Source: Nematopogon swammerdamellus (lineage: Eukaryota; Arthropoda; Insecta; Lepidoptera; Adelidae). Taken from it: a DNA stretch of 64,000 nucleotides. The stretch spans positions 806,001 through 870,000 of the forward strand of contig OX336351.1 in NCBI GenBank assembly GCA_946902875.1, written 5' to 3'. Under the pieces are notes generated by a model, which did not search any database, was not told the origin of the DNA, and saw only the letters and a program-made list of their open reading frames with translations. Position numbers and translations under genes: made by a program. Of this stretch, positions 21,568-31,794 are shown in pieces; positions within the stretch are counted from its first letter, which is position 1, and every line of letters begins with the position of its first letter.

Positions 21568-21645
21568 GACGGGTGGCGGAGTGGTCTGGGCGTGTCGTCG
21601 GCTCTCTTGCGAGAGTTCCGAGGTTCGAATCGGCGTGTACCCAGT
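21568..21645 (+). mobile_element. tRNA-like SINE head, unclassified
   Basis: GGGTGGCGGAGTGGTCTGGG (A-box-like) and GAGGTTCGAATCGGCGTGTA (B-box-like) resemble the head of the SINE at 50123, but the body that follows is different. Possibly a related SINE with another body. Confidence 0.55.
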
Positions 21646-21970
21646 CTTACATATAAAGGACTTTCTTGTCCTCTTGAAAGGATCTTTGGACCGTAACAGG
21701 TAGCCGGTTGAAATTTCCACAAAATGGTTATATGAGGGTTTGTCACGATGCTCTGTAGGAAGTCCACATAGAGCTTGGATTATGCAAAACAGATTCCAAA
21801 TTAGACGCAATCAGTTTGTGCGGCGCGGGGGAGGGGGAGCGGCCGGAGGGAGTGGGGAGGGAGGGAATTAAATGTCCAATTAATTTTGTCATTCAATCCA
21901 ATGTTTTTGTAGTTAAAGCGATTATTCGATATATCGACAAAATTTACTTAAGGCTGGGTATAGCGCTAGA

Positions 21971-22418
21971 AAAAAGTTAATTTTACAAAATAAAAAAACC
22001 CGACTGCGTAAAAAATTAACTTTAAATAAAAACTGAAAAGAAAAAAACAAGTCCAGTAGTCTAGAAATTTGTTAAGTAATATTGAATAACTACACCATTG
22101 AAATAGTTTCATTATCGATACACACATATAATAAAACAAATAATAAACTCTAATGCGGAACATAGCGACTTTAACAGTCGGGACCCATTATTAAATTTCA
22201 ATGGGTCCCGACTGTTAAAGTCGCTATGTTCCGCACTATAGTTTATTATTTGTTTTATTATATGTGTGTATCGATCATGAAACTATTTCAATGGTGTAGT
22301 TATTCAATATTACTTAACAAATTTCTAGACTACTGGACTTGTTTTTTTCTTTTCAGTTTTTATTTAAAGTTAATTTTTTACGCAGTCGGGTTTTTTTATT
22401 TTGTAAAATTAACTTTTT
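21971..22418. repeat. Near-perfect 217-bp-arm snapback palindrome
   Basis: Arms 21971-22187 and 22202-22418 are reverse complements with only a few mismatches by eye and no indels, around a 14-base loop. Ends read AAAAAAGTTAATTTTACAAA. Open frames of 65 and 76 codons on the two arms are the same sequence read on opposite strands. No coding domain. It could be a long-TIR MITE or a recent inverted duplication. RNA from it would form a long hairpin. Confidence 0.93.
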
Positions 22419-22551
22419 TTATTTTACACTTTTTAGTTAGGATTATAAGACCGTAAATTTTGTAATCTTGTCATTTCATTGAGAAAGTTAATATCGTGGG
22501 GATTATTAAGTAGCTAGCGGTGGTGTAAACTACTGATAATTTTATTGATTA

Positions 22552-23702
22552 CTAGCTTTTGCCCGCGGCTTCGCTCGCGTGAAATTCGTATTTCAAAAGA
22601 AGAAAGTAAGTAACTAAGGCCGATCTGCGTTTAGGTAAACAATAAACCTTCTCAACTAAAGTAAGTAACTAACGGCGAGGCTTCAGGCTGAGCTGCATTC
22701 TGGAAGACAATAAACCTTCTCGAAGAAATTAAGTAATTGAGGGCGAGGCTGAAGGCCGAGCTGCGTTCAGGAAGACTATAAACCTTCTTGATGAAAGTAA
22801 GTAACTGAGGGCGAGGCCGAAGGCCGAGCTGCGGTCAGGAAGACGATAACCTTTTCGAAGAAAGTAAGTAACAGAGTGCGAGGCCGAAGGCCGAGCTGCA
22901 TTCAGGAAAACCATAAACCTTCTCGAAGCAAGTAGTAAGTAACTAAGGGCGAGGCCGAAGGCCGAGCTTCGTTCATTAAGACTATAAATCTTTTCGAAGA
23001 AATCAAGTAATTGAGGGCGAGGCCGAAGGCCGAGCTGCGTTCAGGAATACTATAAACCGTCTTGAAGAAAGTATGTAACTATCGCCCATAGTTACTTACT
23101 GTCAGCGTCTTCCAGGATACAGCTCGGCCTTCGGCGACGCCCTTAGTTACTTACTTTTTTTTATGGAAACTGACACGGTTGGCTACATCACCCACAACAT
23201 CCGTGATGTCAGCCCATAACACCGGATGAACTTTGTGCCACGTCAGTGCTTCCCTTCGAGGAGGTTTATGGTCTTCCTGAACGCAGCTCGGCCTTCGGCC
23301 TCGCCCTCTGTTACTTACTTTCTTCGAAAAGGTTATCATGTTCCTGAACGCAGCTCGGCCTTCGGCCTCGCCCTCAGTTACTTACTTTCATCAAGAAGGT
23401 TTATAGTCTTCCTGAACGCAGCTCGGCCTTCAGCCTCGCCCTCAATTACTTAATTTCTTCGAGAAGGTTTATAGTCTTCCTAAATGCAGCTCGGCCTTCG
23501 GCCGCGCCCTTTGTTAGTTACTTTCTTCGAAAAGCTTTATACTCTTCCTGAACGCAGCTTGGCCTTCGGCCTCGCCTTTAGTATGTTACTTAATTTATTG
23601 TTTATCTGAATCCAGTTGACCTTCCGGTCCTGGCCTAAGTTACTTACTTTCTTCTTTTGAAATACGAATTTCACGCGAGCGAATGCGCGGGATAAAGCTA
23701 TC
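22552..23702. mobile_element. Foldback element built of ~80-bp units
   Basis: The left terminus CTAGCTTTTGCCCGCGGCTT with CGCTCGCGTGAAATTCGTAT is mirrored on the right by ATACGAATTTCACGCGAGCG plus GGGATAAAGCTA. Between them the left arm has about six units (GAAAGTAAGTAACTGAGGGC, GAGGCCGAAGGCCGAGCTGC, AGGAAGACTATAAACC) and the right arm has similar inverted units. A SINE tail sits in the right arm at 23155-23258. Frames encoding repeated RPSAS-type motifs are by-products. Confidence 0.88.
23155..23258 (-). mobile_element. tRNA/5S chimeric SINE (family A), tail inside foldback
   Basis: TTTTTTTTATGGAAACTGAC, CATCACCCACAACATCCGTG and CACGTCAGTGCTTCCCTTCG interrupt the right arm of the foldback, so it inserted after the foldback existed. 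Confidence 0.82.
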
Positions 23703-24608
23703 GATATTAAAATAAGAAACTTCAGTTATAAATCAAATACTACCTAACTAAGTAAAATATTCCACCTATTAGCGTAACCGGAACTGAATTTTATTTAGAC
23801 TATCCTGTGTCTCGTATAGCTACTACTACTGCGTGTACTAATTTTAATCAAATTTAGATGATCGGCTTAAATTTTATGGAGGAAATTCATACATACATAT
23901 TCGCCTCGCTCCGCTTCCCCCCTCATTTTCTTTTAAAAAGTTCACAAATTTACGCCCTTTCCAACGGTATACCAAATGTCATAAAAATAATTCACTATGT
24001 GGTCAAAATTAGGGACATAGACCAGAATAGAACGACAACACGGGCATTTTGTAACAGGGCCACTTACTTATCGGTGGTCGCTTCTTGTACTGAGAGCGTT
24101 TTCCGGAGCATTTTCAAATTTAGAACATGTACCGTTCGCGAGGATACATCGTAAAATTCAATAAATTTTATTTCGTGCTGATACAACCATGAACAAAGAA
24201 ATTACAAGGGTTTAAAGCTGGGATTTTGGTAATTTTCAAAAATAAAGAAAAAAAAATCGTATCTCGATACCACGTGACACCTGACAAAAGGTATGTTGGG
24301 TCAAAACGTTGCAAATGACCCCACTTATCTACAAAAAAAAATTGTCGGTCGATGTGCCGAACACCCTGTATAATAAGAACTTTATCACAGCTCTATTATT
24401 ATAAGAGTGAGAATGGTTGCTAACCAACTTTAAATCGTTATAGATCCTAAATGGTAATTCGAAATGAAAAATGATAAGAGAAACCTAAAGATGATTTTCA
24501 AATACCTATTCAACGATACCCCACTTAACATAGTTAGTCAACTTTCATTTTTTTCTTTTTCACAATATGGCACCTAGTTGTCGCCATATTGAATTTTGAT
24601 TACTGTCA
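23703..24608. other. AT-rich repeat-derived sequence
   Basis: Contains an inverted family-G scrap (ATTAGCGTAACCGGAACTGA near 23769) and a block ending GTGCCGAACACCCTGTATAA at 24353-24372, an ending common in insect transposon remnants. No gene is recognised in the 98-codon frame at 23858-24154. Confidence 0.45.
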
Positions 24609-24980
24609 TGTCTTCAGTGACACTCGCAAGATTAAGACAAATCGATTGACGTAAGAATCATCAAAATCGGCCCACGCGTTTGGTCTCTAGTGTGCCACAA
24701 AGGAACAAACATACATACATACATAGGCTGATAAACACATTACCCTCCTTTGCGTCGCGCAGTCGGCGGGTAATGTCTTCAGTGACACTCGCAAGATTAA
24801 GACAAATCGATTGACGTAAGAATCATCAAAATCGGCCCACGCGTTTGGTCTCTAGTGTGCCACAAAGGAACAAACATACATACATACATAGGCTGATAAA
24901 CACATTACCCTCCTTTGCGTCGCGCAGTCGGCGGGTAATAAACACATTACCCTCCTTTGCGTCGCGCAGTCGGCGGGTAA
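24609..24980. repeat. 165-bp direct tandem duplication with partial third copy
   Basis: ATGTCTTCAGTGACACTCGC recurs 165 bases later with essentially identical sequence through CTTTGCGTCGCGCAGTCGGC. A further 41-base repeat of TAAACACATTACCCTCCTTT and its continuation follows. Recent slippage or unequal exchange. Confidence 0.9.
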
Positions 24981-25004
24981 AAAGGGCCGGATTTTTAATG
25001 TTTA

Positions 25005-25184
25005 ATTTAATCCGGTATGGGTGGCTGAGTGGGAGGGGTAAAAGCACATGCTCCGACGAGCCAATATCACCTCCGAGAAGGTAGATGACATACCGGAGAC
25101 TTCCCTGGATTGCTGGCAATACTGGACTAGAGGAGAACACAACCGAGGCTGCTATGCGGCCATCTTACATCCAGTATGGTGATA
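25005..25184 (-). mobile_element. tRNA-derived SINE (family B), 5'-truncated
   Basis: TCCGGTATGGGTGGCTGAGT, GCACATGCTCCGACGAGCCA, CATACCGGAGACTTCCCTGG and GCTGCTATGCGGCCATCTTA follow the family order. The tRNA-like head is missing. Confidence 0.82.
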
Positions 25185-25325
25185 CATCAATGTGGTCTAC
25201 ATTGATGTTATCACAGGACGCCATTATATTTGAGTTTAAATCTATCTAGCGTTTAATCTGTAAGGATTTGCTATTAAACCGACTTTACGGCGAGCGGAGC
25301 CGCGGGCACAGCTAGTCTACATGTA

Positions 25326-25560
25326 AATACTCGTCCAACCGCAAGCCTGGCCGAGGTGGAGGAAAACAGGCTACATTTTGTGCTTGAGCTCGAGGAGACC
25401 ATAAATAAGGTCTCCACTTGGGGTCTCCAAAACCTCGTCGAGTTTAACGCGAGTAAAACCCAGGCGAGTGTATTCAGTGCGAAGCGGACACCGTTCACTG
25501 GCAGCCCCCACCTTCCAAGGAACTAGTCTCAAGGTCGAGGAGCACATTGGGTTTCACGGG
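25326..25560 (+). pseudogene. LINE reverse-transcriptase fragment
   Basis: One frame gives SLAEVEENRLHFVLELEETI, then STWGLQNLVEFNASKTQASV and FSAKRTPFTGSPHLP before a stop. The W...N.VEFN..KTQ block corresponds to the part just after the catalytic ADD motif in non-LTR reverse transcriptases. Both sides are cut, and a SINE head abuts the right edge. Confidence 0.68.
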
Positions 25561-25580
25561 GTCGAAAAAATAAGAAAAAA

Positions 25581-25666
25581 AAACTCATTGGTACACGCCG
25601 GTTGGACTCGAACCTGGAACCTCTCGGAAGAGAATCCGACGCGGAGACCACTCGGCCGCGCGACGC
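25581..25666 (-). mobile_element. tRNA-like SINE head (family B type)
   Basis: On the minus strand: GCGGCCGAGTGGTCTCCGCG as A box and GGTTCGAGTCCAACCGGCGT as B box, followed by ACCAATGAGTTT. Related to the head at 50123. Confidence 0.7.
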
Positions 25667-26430
25667 ATTTTAACCGACTTCAAAAAAAGGAGGAGAGGTT
25701 CTCAATTCGACGATTCCGCCGAGTACATTAATATCAAAAAATTTGCAAAAAAAAAACTGTGAAATAAAAAACTAATTAAAAAAATATAAAAACTTATGAA
25801 ATAAAAAAAAAAATAAAAATTTATGAAATAAAAAAAAATCTAACCCAAGAGTTGAAGGCGGTGCTAAAGAAGGCTACACAAATCGCAAAGGATATCATCC
25901 ACTCATGTTTTCTTTCATGCATCATTTTTGCTTGCTTTTACTTGCTTACATTTTTGAAGGCGGTTTTCATATTTTTTTAAATGGTTTTTTTATTCGTCTT
26001 TAAATATATATTTTTTTCTTCCAAGTACGTTTAATTTTTTTATTCTTCTCTAAAATGCTTAAGCAATTTTCCCTTTCCAGAAAGGGTTCCGTCCGAGCCC
26101 TAATTTTCGCATGCATATTTCAAACTTCCTTATCGAACACATAAACTGGCTCAAAAGCCCACTAAAAATGATTTAGCAGCCCTGTAGCAGAGTATGCCGG
26201 ACGCGAGATCCGATAACTATATTATTAAGTGCTCTGATTTACAACGCGCATGTGCGCGTGAGGTGAAGGACGTGTTGTGTCATTGTGGAATTAACGCACT
26301 AATGTGCGCCAGGCCAGCCAGGCTGCGATGACTTAGGACCTAATATTGGATGCGATGTTGGTGGTTGTACCAATTTTTTATTTTTCTTTACACATATGTC
26401 TTGTATTTAATCTGTGGTTGTATTGCACAT
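25667..26430. other. A-rich and anonymous sequence
   Basis: Begins TTTTAACCGACTTCAAAAAA with a long A/T low-complexity tract to about 25840. Afterwards AT-rich text with no gene or repeat partner in the window. A short partner (ACTTCAAAAAAAGGAGGA) occurs at about 37892. Confidence 0.45.
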
Positions 26431-26435
26431 AAATA

Positions 26436-26624
26436 AATACCACACGCTGTATCCCGACAATCGAGGTAAGCAGAATAATCGGTGTTGTGCTGCACTGCAA
26501 GAACTACATCACAGCGCAACACCGACGGCACGTTTAGCAAAGTATTCGCCCAAGATAACTATCAAGCAGCAATTAAGCACGAAAACCCACATGCTGCATG
26601 GCTCGGTGGAAGGACCGCGCCAAA
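26436..26624 (+). repeat. Dispersed repeat family D, left half (host of THAP element)
   Basis: CACACGCTGTATCCCGACAA, GCAGAATAATCGGTGTTGTG, GGTGGAAGGACCGCGCCAAA. It is cut at 26624 by the THAP-bearing element and resumes at 29830 with GCGCCAAAGGTGAGAGGTGG, exactly where an unbroken copy would continue. Confidence 0.85.
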
Positions 26625-27224
26625 CAAGGAGAATACCTACGGGAGACGCAACGCTACTGCGTTTGTATCGGAGCACGGCTAGCCAAAAATCCCTACTACT
26701 ACGAAAATCGAAATCGCAATTTAATCTTTTATGACGTGACTTGTCTATCTCCGTTACCCATATCGCGCCCCGCGATATGGAGAGAGACAGAGCGAGCAAG
26801 GCGAGCGACAGGTTTGTTATCGCTGGCTTGGCTCGGGTATCTGGTAGTAAGAGCCGACCGTCCGACCAATCGGAAGCCTTGCTTGACGGCAACTTGATGG
26901 GATCACTACGAATGCCAGTCTGACGGACAATGATGGTGCGGTATATTTGTGAATTTTGAAATTGTTATTTGTAATATTATTTCAAATAGTTTTTACTGAA
27001 CGAATATTATTGTTTGAATCCAAAAAAAATATTGAAAAATTAACCAAGACTGTTGTTTTAATATTTTTGAAAAGTTGTACTAATAATCAGTGATAGGAAT
27101 AAGTAGGGCTTATTTACCTAAATTTCGAGGAACAGAGTAAAAGATTGGAGACTTCCTTAAGACAATATTTTTTTCCGGTTTAATAATATTCATGGTGTTT
27201 TAATTTCGCGATTTGAAAAAAGTG

Positions 27225-29145
27225 GCCACCATTTTGAACTTTTTAGTTACTGGACCGATTGCTTTCAAAATCGATATCTGGGTGTCAGTGTGAGCTCTGA
27301 ATACGAATCTGTAGTAAAAATTTAAAAAAGTGGCCGCCATTTTGAACTTTTTAGTTACTGGACCGATTGCTTTCAAAATCGATATCTGGGTGTATGTGTG
27401 GGCTCTGAATACGAATCTGTAGTAAACATTTAAAAAAAGTGGCCGCCATTTTGAACTTTTTAGTTACTAGACCGATTGCTTTCAAAATCGATATCTGGGT
27501 GTCAGTGTGGGCTCTGAATACGAATCCGTTGTCAAAATTTAAAAAAAGTGGCCGCCATTTTGAACTTTTTAGTTACTGGACCGATTGATTTCAAAATCGA
27601 TATCTGGGTGTATGTGTGGGCTCTGAATACGAATCTGTAGTAAACATTTAAAAAAAGTGGCCGCCATTTTGAACTTTTTAGTTACTGGACCGATTGCTTT
27701 CAAAATCGATATCTGGGTGTCTGTGTGGGCTCTGAATACGAATCCGTTGTCAAAATTTAAAAAAAAGTGGCCGCCATTTTGAACTTTTTAGTTACTGGGC
27801 CGATTGCTTTCAAAATCGATATCTGGGTGTCTGTGTGGGCTCTGAATACGAATCCGTTGTCAAAATTAAAAAAAAGTGACCGCCATTTTGAACTTTTTAG
27901 TTAATGGACCGATTGCTTTTAAAATCGACATTTGTTTGTCTGTGTGGGCTCTGAATACGAATCCGTTGTCAAAATCTTAAAAAAGTGGTCGCCATTTTGA
28001 ACTTTTTAGTTACTGGACTGATTACTTTCAAAACCCATATCTACATGTCTGTGTGGGCTCTGAATAACAATATGTAGTTAACATAAAAAATATGATATTG
28101 ATTTTGAAAGCAATCGGTCCAGTAACTAAAAAGTTCAAAATGGCGGCCACTTTTTTTATATTTTGACAACGGCTTCGTATTTAGAGCCCACACAGACACC
28201 CAGATATCGATTTTGAAAGCAATCGGTCCAGTAACTAAAAAGGTCAAAATGGCGGCCACTTTTTTTTAATTTTGACTACAGATTAGTATTCAGAGCCCAC
28301 ACAGACACCCAGATATCGATTTTGAAAGCAATCGGTCCAGTAACTAAAAAGTTCAAAATGGCGGCCACTTTTTTTAAATTTTTACTACAGGTTCGTATTC
28401 AGAGCCCCCACATACACCCAGATATCGATTTTGAAATCAATCGGTCCAGTAACTAAAAAGTTCAAAATGGCGGCAGCTTTTTTTTAATTTTGATTACAGA
28501 TTCGTATTCAGAGCCCACACAGACACCCAGATATCGATTTTGAAAGCAATCGGTCCAGTAAATAAAAAGGTCAAAATGGCGGCCACTTTTTTTAATTTTT
28601 ACTACAGATTCGTATTCAGAGCCCACACATACACCCAGATATCGATTTTGAAAGCAATCGGTCCAGTAACTAAAAAGTTCAAAATGGCGGCCACTTTTTT
28701 TAAATTTTGACTACAGATTAGTATTCAGAGCCCACACAGACACCCAGATATCGATTTTGAAAGCAATCAGTCCAGTAACTAAAAAGTTCAAAATGGCGGC
28801 CACTTTTTTTTTTATTTTGACTACAGATTCGTATTCAGAGCCCACACAGACACCCAGATATCGATTTTGAAAGTAATCGGTCCAGTAACTAAAAAGTTCA
28901 AAATGGCGGTCACTTTTTTAAATTTTGACAACGGATTCGTATTCAGAGCCTACATAGACACCCAGATATCGATTTTGAAAGCAATCGGTCCAGTAACTAA
29001 AAAGATCAAAATGGCGGCTACTTTTTTTAAATTTGACTACAGATTCGTATTCAGAGTCCACACTGACACCCAGATGTCGATTTTGAAAGCAATCTGTCCA
29101 GTTACTAAAAAGTTCAAAATGGCGGCCACTTTTTTTAAATCGCGA
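27225..29145. repeat. Palindromic tandem array of ~109-bp units
   Basis: About eight units run forward (27225-28080) and about nine run in reverse (28100-29145). The unit contains GTGGCCGCCATTTTGAACTT, TTTAGTTACTGGACCGATTG, CTTTCAAAATCGATATCTGG, GTGTGGGCTCTGAATACGAA. Apparent proteins in it (for example 28867-29241) are repeat translations. The same array type lies in copy 2 (57990-59960). Confidence 0.95.
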
Positions 29146-29589
29146 AATTATAACACCATGAATATTATTAAACCGGAAAAAAATATTGTCGTAAGGAAGT
29201 CTCCAATTTTTTACTCTGTTCCTCGAAGTTTAGGTAAATAAGTCCTACCTATTCCTATCACTGATAATAATAATACTTATTATAATAATACATAATATAC
29301 AATATATTAGTTTTGTATAGGTATATTTGTTTTATAATTATAAAAAATAGAAAACGTAATATTAAAGAAATAATAACAATACATATTATAAATTGAATTC
29401 ATCCATGTCATTGCCATAAAAAACTAACAACACCCATATACAATAATTGATTTCAAATTTCTTTCCAGTCTGTCAAATTTGCCTATCATGTGTACGCGCC
29501 CGGTATGGCGCGCAGTCGTGCTCCTAACTCGCGGAATTTTTGTATTTTACACGCTTTAAGCATTGTATTATCATTAAAATGACCTAATT

Positions 29590-29667
29590 ATGAAAGGTTA
29601 CGCCATCTTTTGTCATTCCTGATGATCTTGAGCTCTTTCGACACGCACGAACTGCACAAATCGCCAT
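29590..29667 (-). pseudogene. THAP-domain first exon, eroded donor
   Basis: Twenty-six codons from ATG at 29667: MAICAVRACRKSSRSSG then MTKDGVTFH. The C-x4-C pair followed by a VTFH block is the start of a THAP zinc finger, the sequence-specific DNA-binding domain of P-type transposases. Compared with 57015-57094, the splice donor is damaged: AGGTAAGT has become ATTAGGTCAT. The histidine-coordinating half of the domain would be in a later exon that is absent. Confidence 0.72.
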
Positions 29668-29829
29668 TTTGCGTAGTGCACATATACGTGTTCTTCGTTC
29701 CCAAGTCGCGAGCGCACTGACGGTCGATCCCGCAGCAGCGCTATATGTTAGTGCAAATGCTCTAACACGTGGCTAATTTTCCTATTTATTAGCGCTCGAC
29801 GGTTGCCACTCCCGTAGGTATGCTCGGTG

Positions 29830-29895
29830 GCGCCAAAGGTGAGAGGTGGCTATAGCCTGCCGCCATTTAGTACGACATCCATCTGGTCATTCCTA
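29830..29895 (+). repeat. Dispersed repeat family D, right part
   Basis: Starts with the duplicated GCGCCAAA and continues GGTGAGAGGTGGCTATAGCC, completing the repeat interrupted at 26624. Confidence 0.8.
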
Positions 29896-30690
29896 CAACA
29901 CCGGAGCTAAAAATTTGTATTTCGACCGAAAACATTTGAATTTTTATTTTTTGATGTCATGAAGTTAATTAATTAAGCTTTATTGAGTCATAGTACATCA
30001 TCATCACTCATCACATCACTTTGGATATTGAAAAAAAAAGACAGGAACGTAGATTCGACTGTCCTTATTAATTACAAGATAACAAGTAATTACAAGAATT
30101 GTAAAAATCGGATAAGGTTTAGGGGGTAAAAAACATAAATGCCGAAAGATGATTTTGTATAGAAATCCGATAGATCAGACTTAACCTAACCTAACATTAC
30201 TCCTAGGTAGGTAAAAGTAACATGAAATATTACACTGATTTGGTCCGAATTTTCATCTGGTTTTTGACATTGTTACTTTTGTAAAACATTCGTTCTTGTT
30301 CTAGGGCATGCAATAATTCAACACTCCAGAGCAAGACAATGTTTTGAATTTTAGAATCATGTTCCAGAAGAGAAAAGTAGTTGAACGTGGCGGCGACGCG
30401 GAGGCGGCGGCGCCGCCGGCGCGAACACCTGTAGCGCTCAACTTCGCCGTCCCTATTCGACTGCGAGCCACGTCCGGCGATCTCAAGAGTTCGTAATCTC
30501 CTTCCGAATAACTACCTCCAAGACCAACTTGCAACTGGAGGGAGAACGAATAGGAGAACTTCAACTCTCAATAGAGCCACAGCTAACCGGAGGCACAGGA
30601 GCACTGGAAAAGAAAATGCATTTTTGAATTTGGAACGCTGCTGTTTATTTTTTATTCGTCCCAGCTGATGCAATCTAAAACGCTATTCAG
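29896..30690. other. Anonymous sequence with GC-rich patch
   Basis: AT-rich, with a GC-rich patch at 30385-30480. On the plus strand a 45-codon frame from ATG at 30359 (MFQKRKVVERGGDAEAAAPP onward) ends at a TAA. On the minus strand an 87-codon frame overlaps it. Neither has a known domain, so I do not call a gene. Confidence 0.4.
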
Positions 30691-30699
30691 GTGTATATT

Positions 30700-30810
30700 T
30701 CCTTTTCCCTTACTATGTGGTAGGCTTAAATTGTGGGCGACTGGGTTAGTACCAGCGTACTTGACGAAATTCCGCCACCATAATAGCCTCAGCTGTGTTC
30801 TAGTCATATT
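30700..30810 (+). mobile_element. tRNA-derived SINE (family B), decayed
   Basis: CCCTTACTATGTGGTAGGCT, TTGTGGGCGACTGGGTTAGT, CACCATAATAGCCTCAGCTG and TGTTCTAGTC follow the SINE body with many changes. Confidence 0.6.
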
Positions 30811-31029
30811 TTATTTTATTTTCGAGTTTGGAAAAACAAACAGGCATTTACGTCTAGAACAACAAGGTGATACAAAATAACATTGACTATGTAAAGACCC
30901 AGCAACGTTTTTCACTTTTTAACATAATTAAATTAAATCAAATCAAAATTATATTACATTAAGCCAAATCAAATGAAATCAAGTTTAATTAAATTAGATA
31001 ACAATGCAAAATCAATGCAAATCAAATCA

Positions 31030-31510
31030 AATTAAATTAAGTTAAATCAAATTAAATTAAAATCAAATTAAATAAAATAACAATGCAAATACACAAATAA
31101 TAACAAATAATAACTTCACGTGTATCATTCCAGCGACACGCTACAGAATTGATTCCTTTATAATAATTGTGACAGTCCGCTTATAGCTATGCAGGCTGAG
31201 GTAGTGTATGTCTAGTGAGCTGAAGTATTTGTTAAAATTGATACATACCCTATGGATAGGTGCGCGTTTACCTGCATTTGTATGTGATAGTCCAACACTA
31301 AACACATCATTGGACCTGGTGTTCATAGTAGGTATTCGAAAACCAATTTCCCGAGTAAGTGCTGGACAGTCAAAATAATTGTTGCAAATTTTATATAGGT
31401 TGACCGCATCAAGCAAATCTCTTCGCTGACTTAATCTCAGGATAGAATATCTGCTAAGCAGTTCCGTATATGCCAGCTTCTCCCGAAAACATCTACGGTG
31501 CATAATGTAA
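31030..31510 (-). pseudogene. LINE ORF2 C-terminal fragment (CR1-like)
   Basis: A minus-strand frame from 31503 to 31141 (120 codons) reads LLSRYSILRLSQRRDLLDAV, NLYKICNNYFDCPALTREIG and later RVCINFN. This R..LD...L.KI.NN..DCP.L pattern is the post-RT region of CR1/jockey-like LINEs. The reverse transcriptase itself is truncated away. The 3' flank down to about 30930 is an unusual AAATCAAATTAAATTAA-type low-complexity run. Confidence 0.7.
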
Positions 31511-31794
31511 TAGAATTTATTTTTGATTTGATTTTAGCTACCAAAAAGTGACATTTGGTTCAAGGGTAACAAATCCGAAAAAATTGACACTAAATTATTC
31601 CTCTTCGATCACTTTACATCAAAAGGGCAACAGGTCCAGACCAATTTCGGTGCATAATGCCGCCCTGTGCTTCTAAAAGTAACATTTTCAATTATTTTGT
31701 AATTTTGTGGGGCACATATCCGTATACTTGCGAACAAAAAGTAACAAATCCAAACAAATTATGGTTTATTGTATAATTTCATCCATAGGTAGGT

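Larger units (their letters stand above)
26625..29829 (-). mobile_element. P-like non-autonomous element with THAP exon and foldback array, copy 1
   Basis: Bounded by an exact 8-bp duplication GCGCCAAA (26617-26624 and 29830-29837). The right end, read inward, is CACCGAGCATACCTACGGG and the left end is CAAGGAGAATACCTACGGG, so the termini are inverted repeats. At the right lies a THAP-like first exon on the minus strand (29590-29667). The centre (27225-29145) is an inverted array of ~109-bp units, flanked by a further inverted repeat (about 27090-27225 and 29145-29275). Length is 3205 bp. No transposase beyond the first exon remains. The 8-bp duplication plus a THAP exon point to the P superfamily. 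hAT also makes 8-bp duplications, but THAP is the P-type DNA-binding domain. Confidence 0.88.

Noticed and set aside
26625..29829. Alternative: hAT element because of the 8-bp duplication
   Set aside because: The THAP-type exon favours the P superfamily. Not excluded fully, since no catalytic domain is left.
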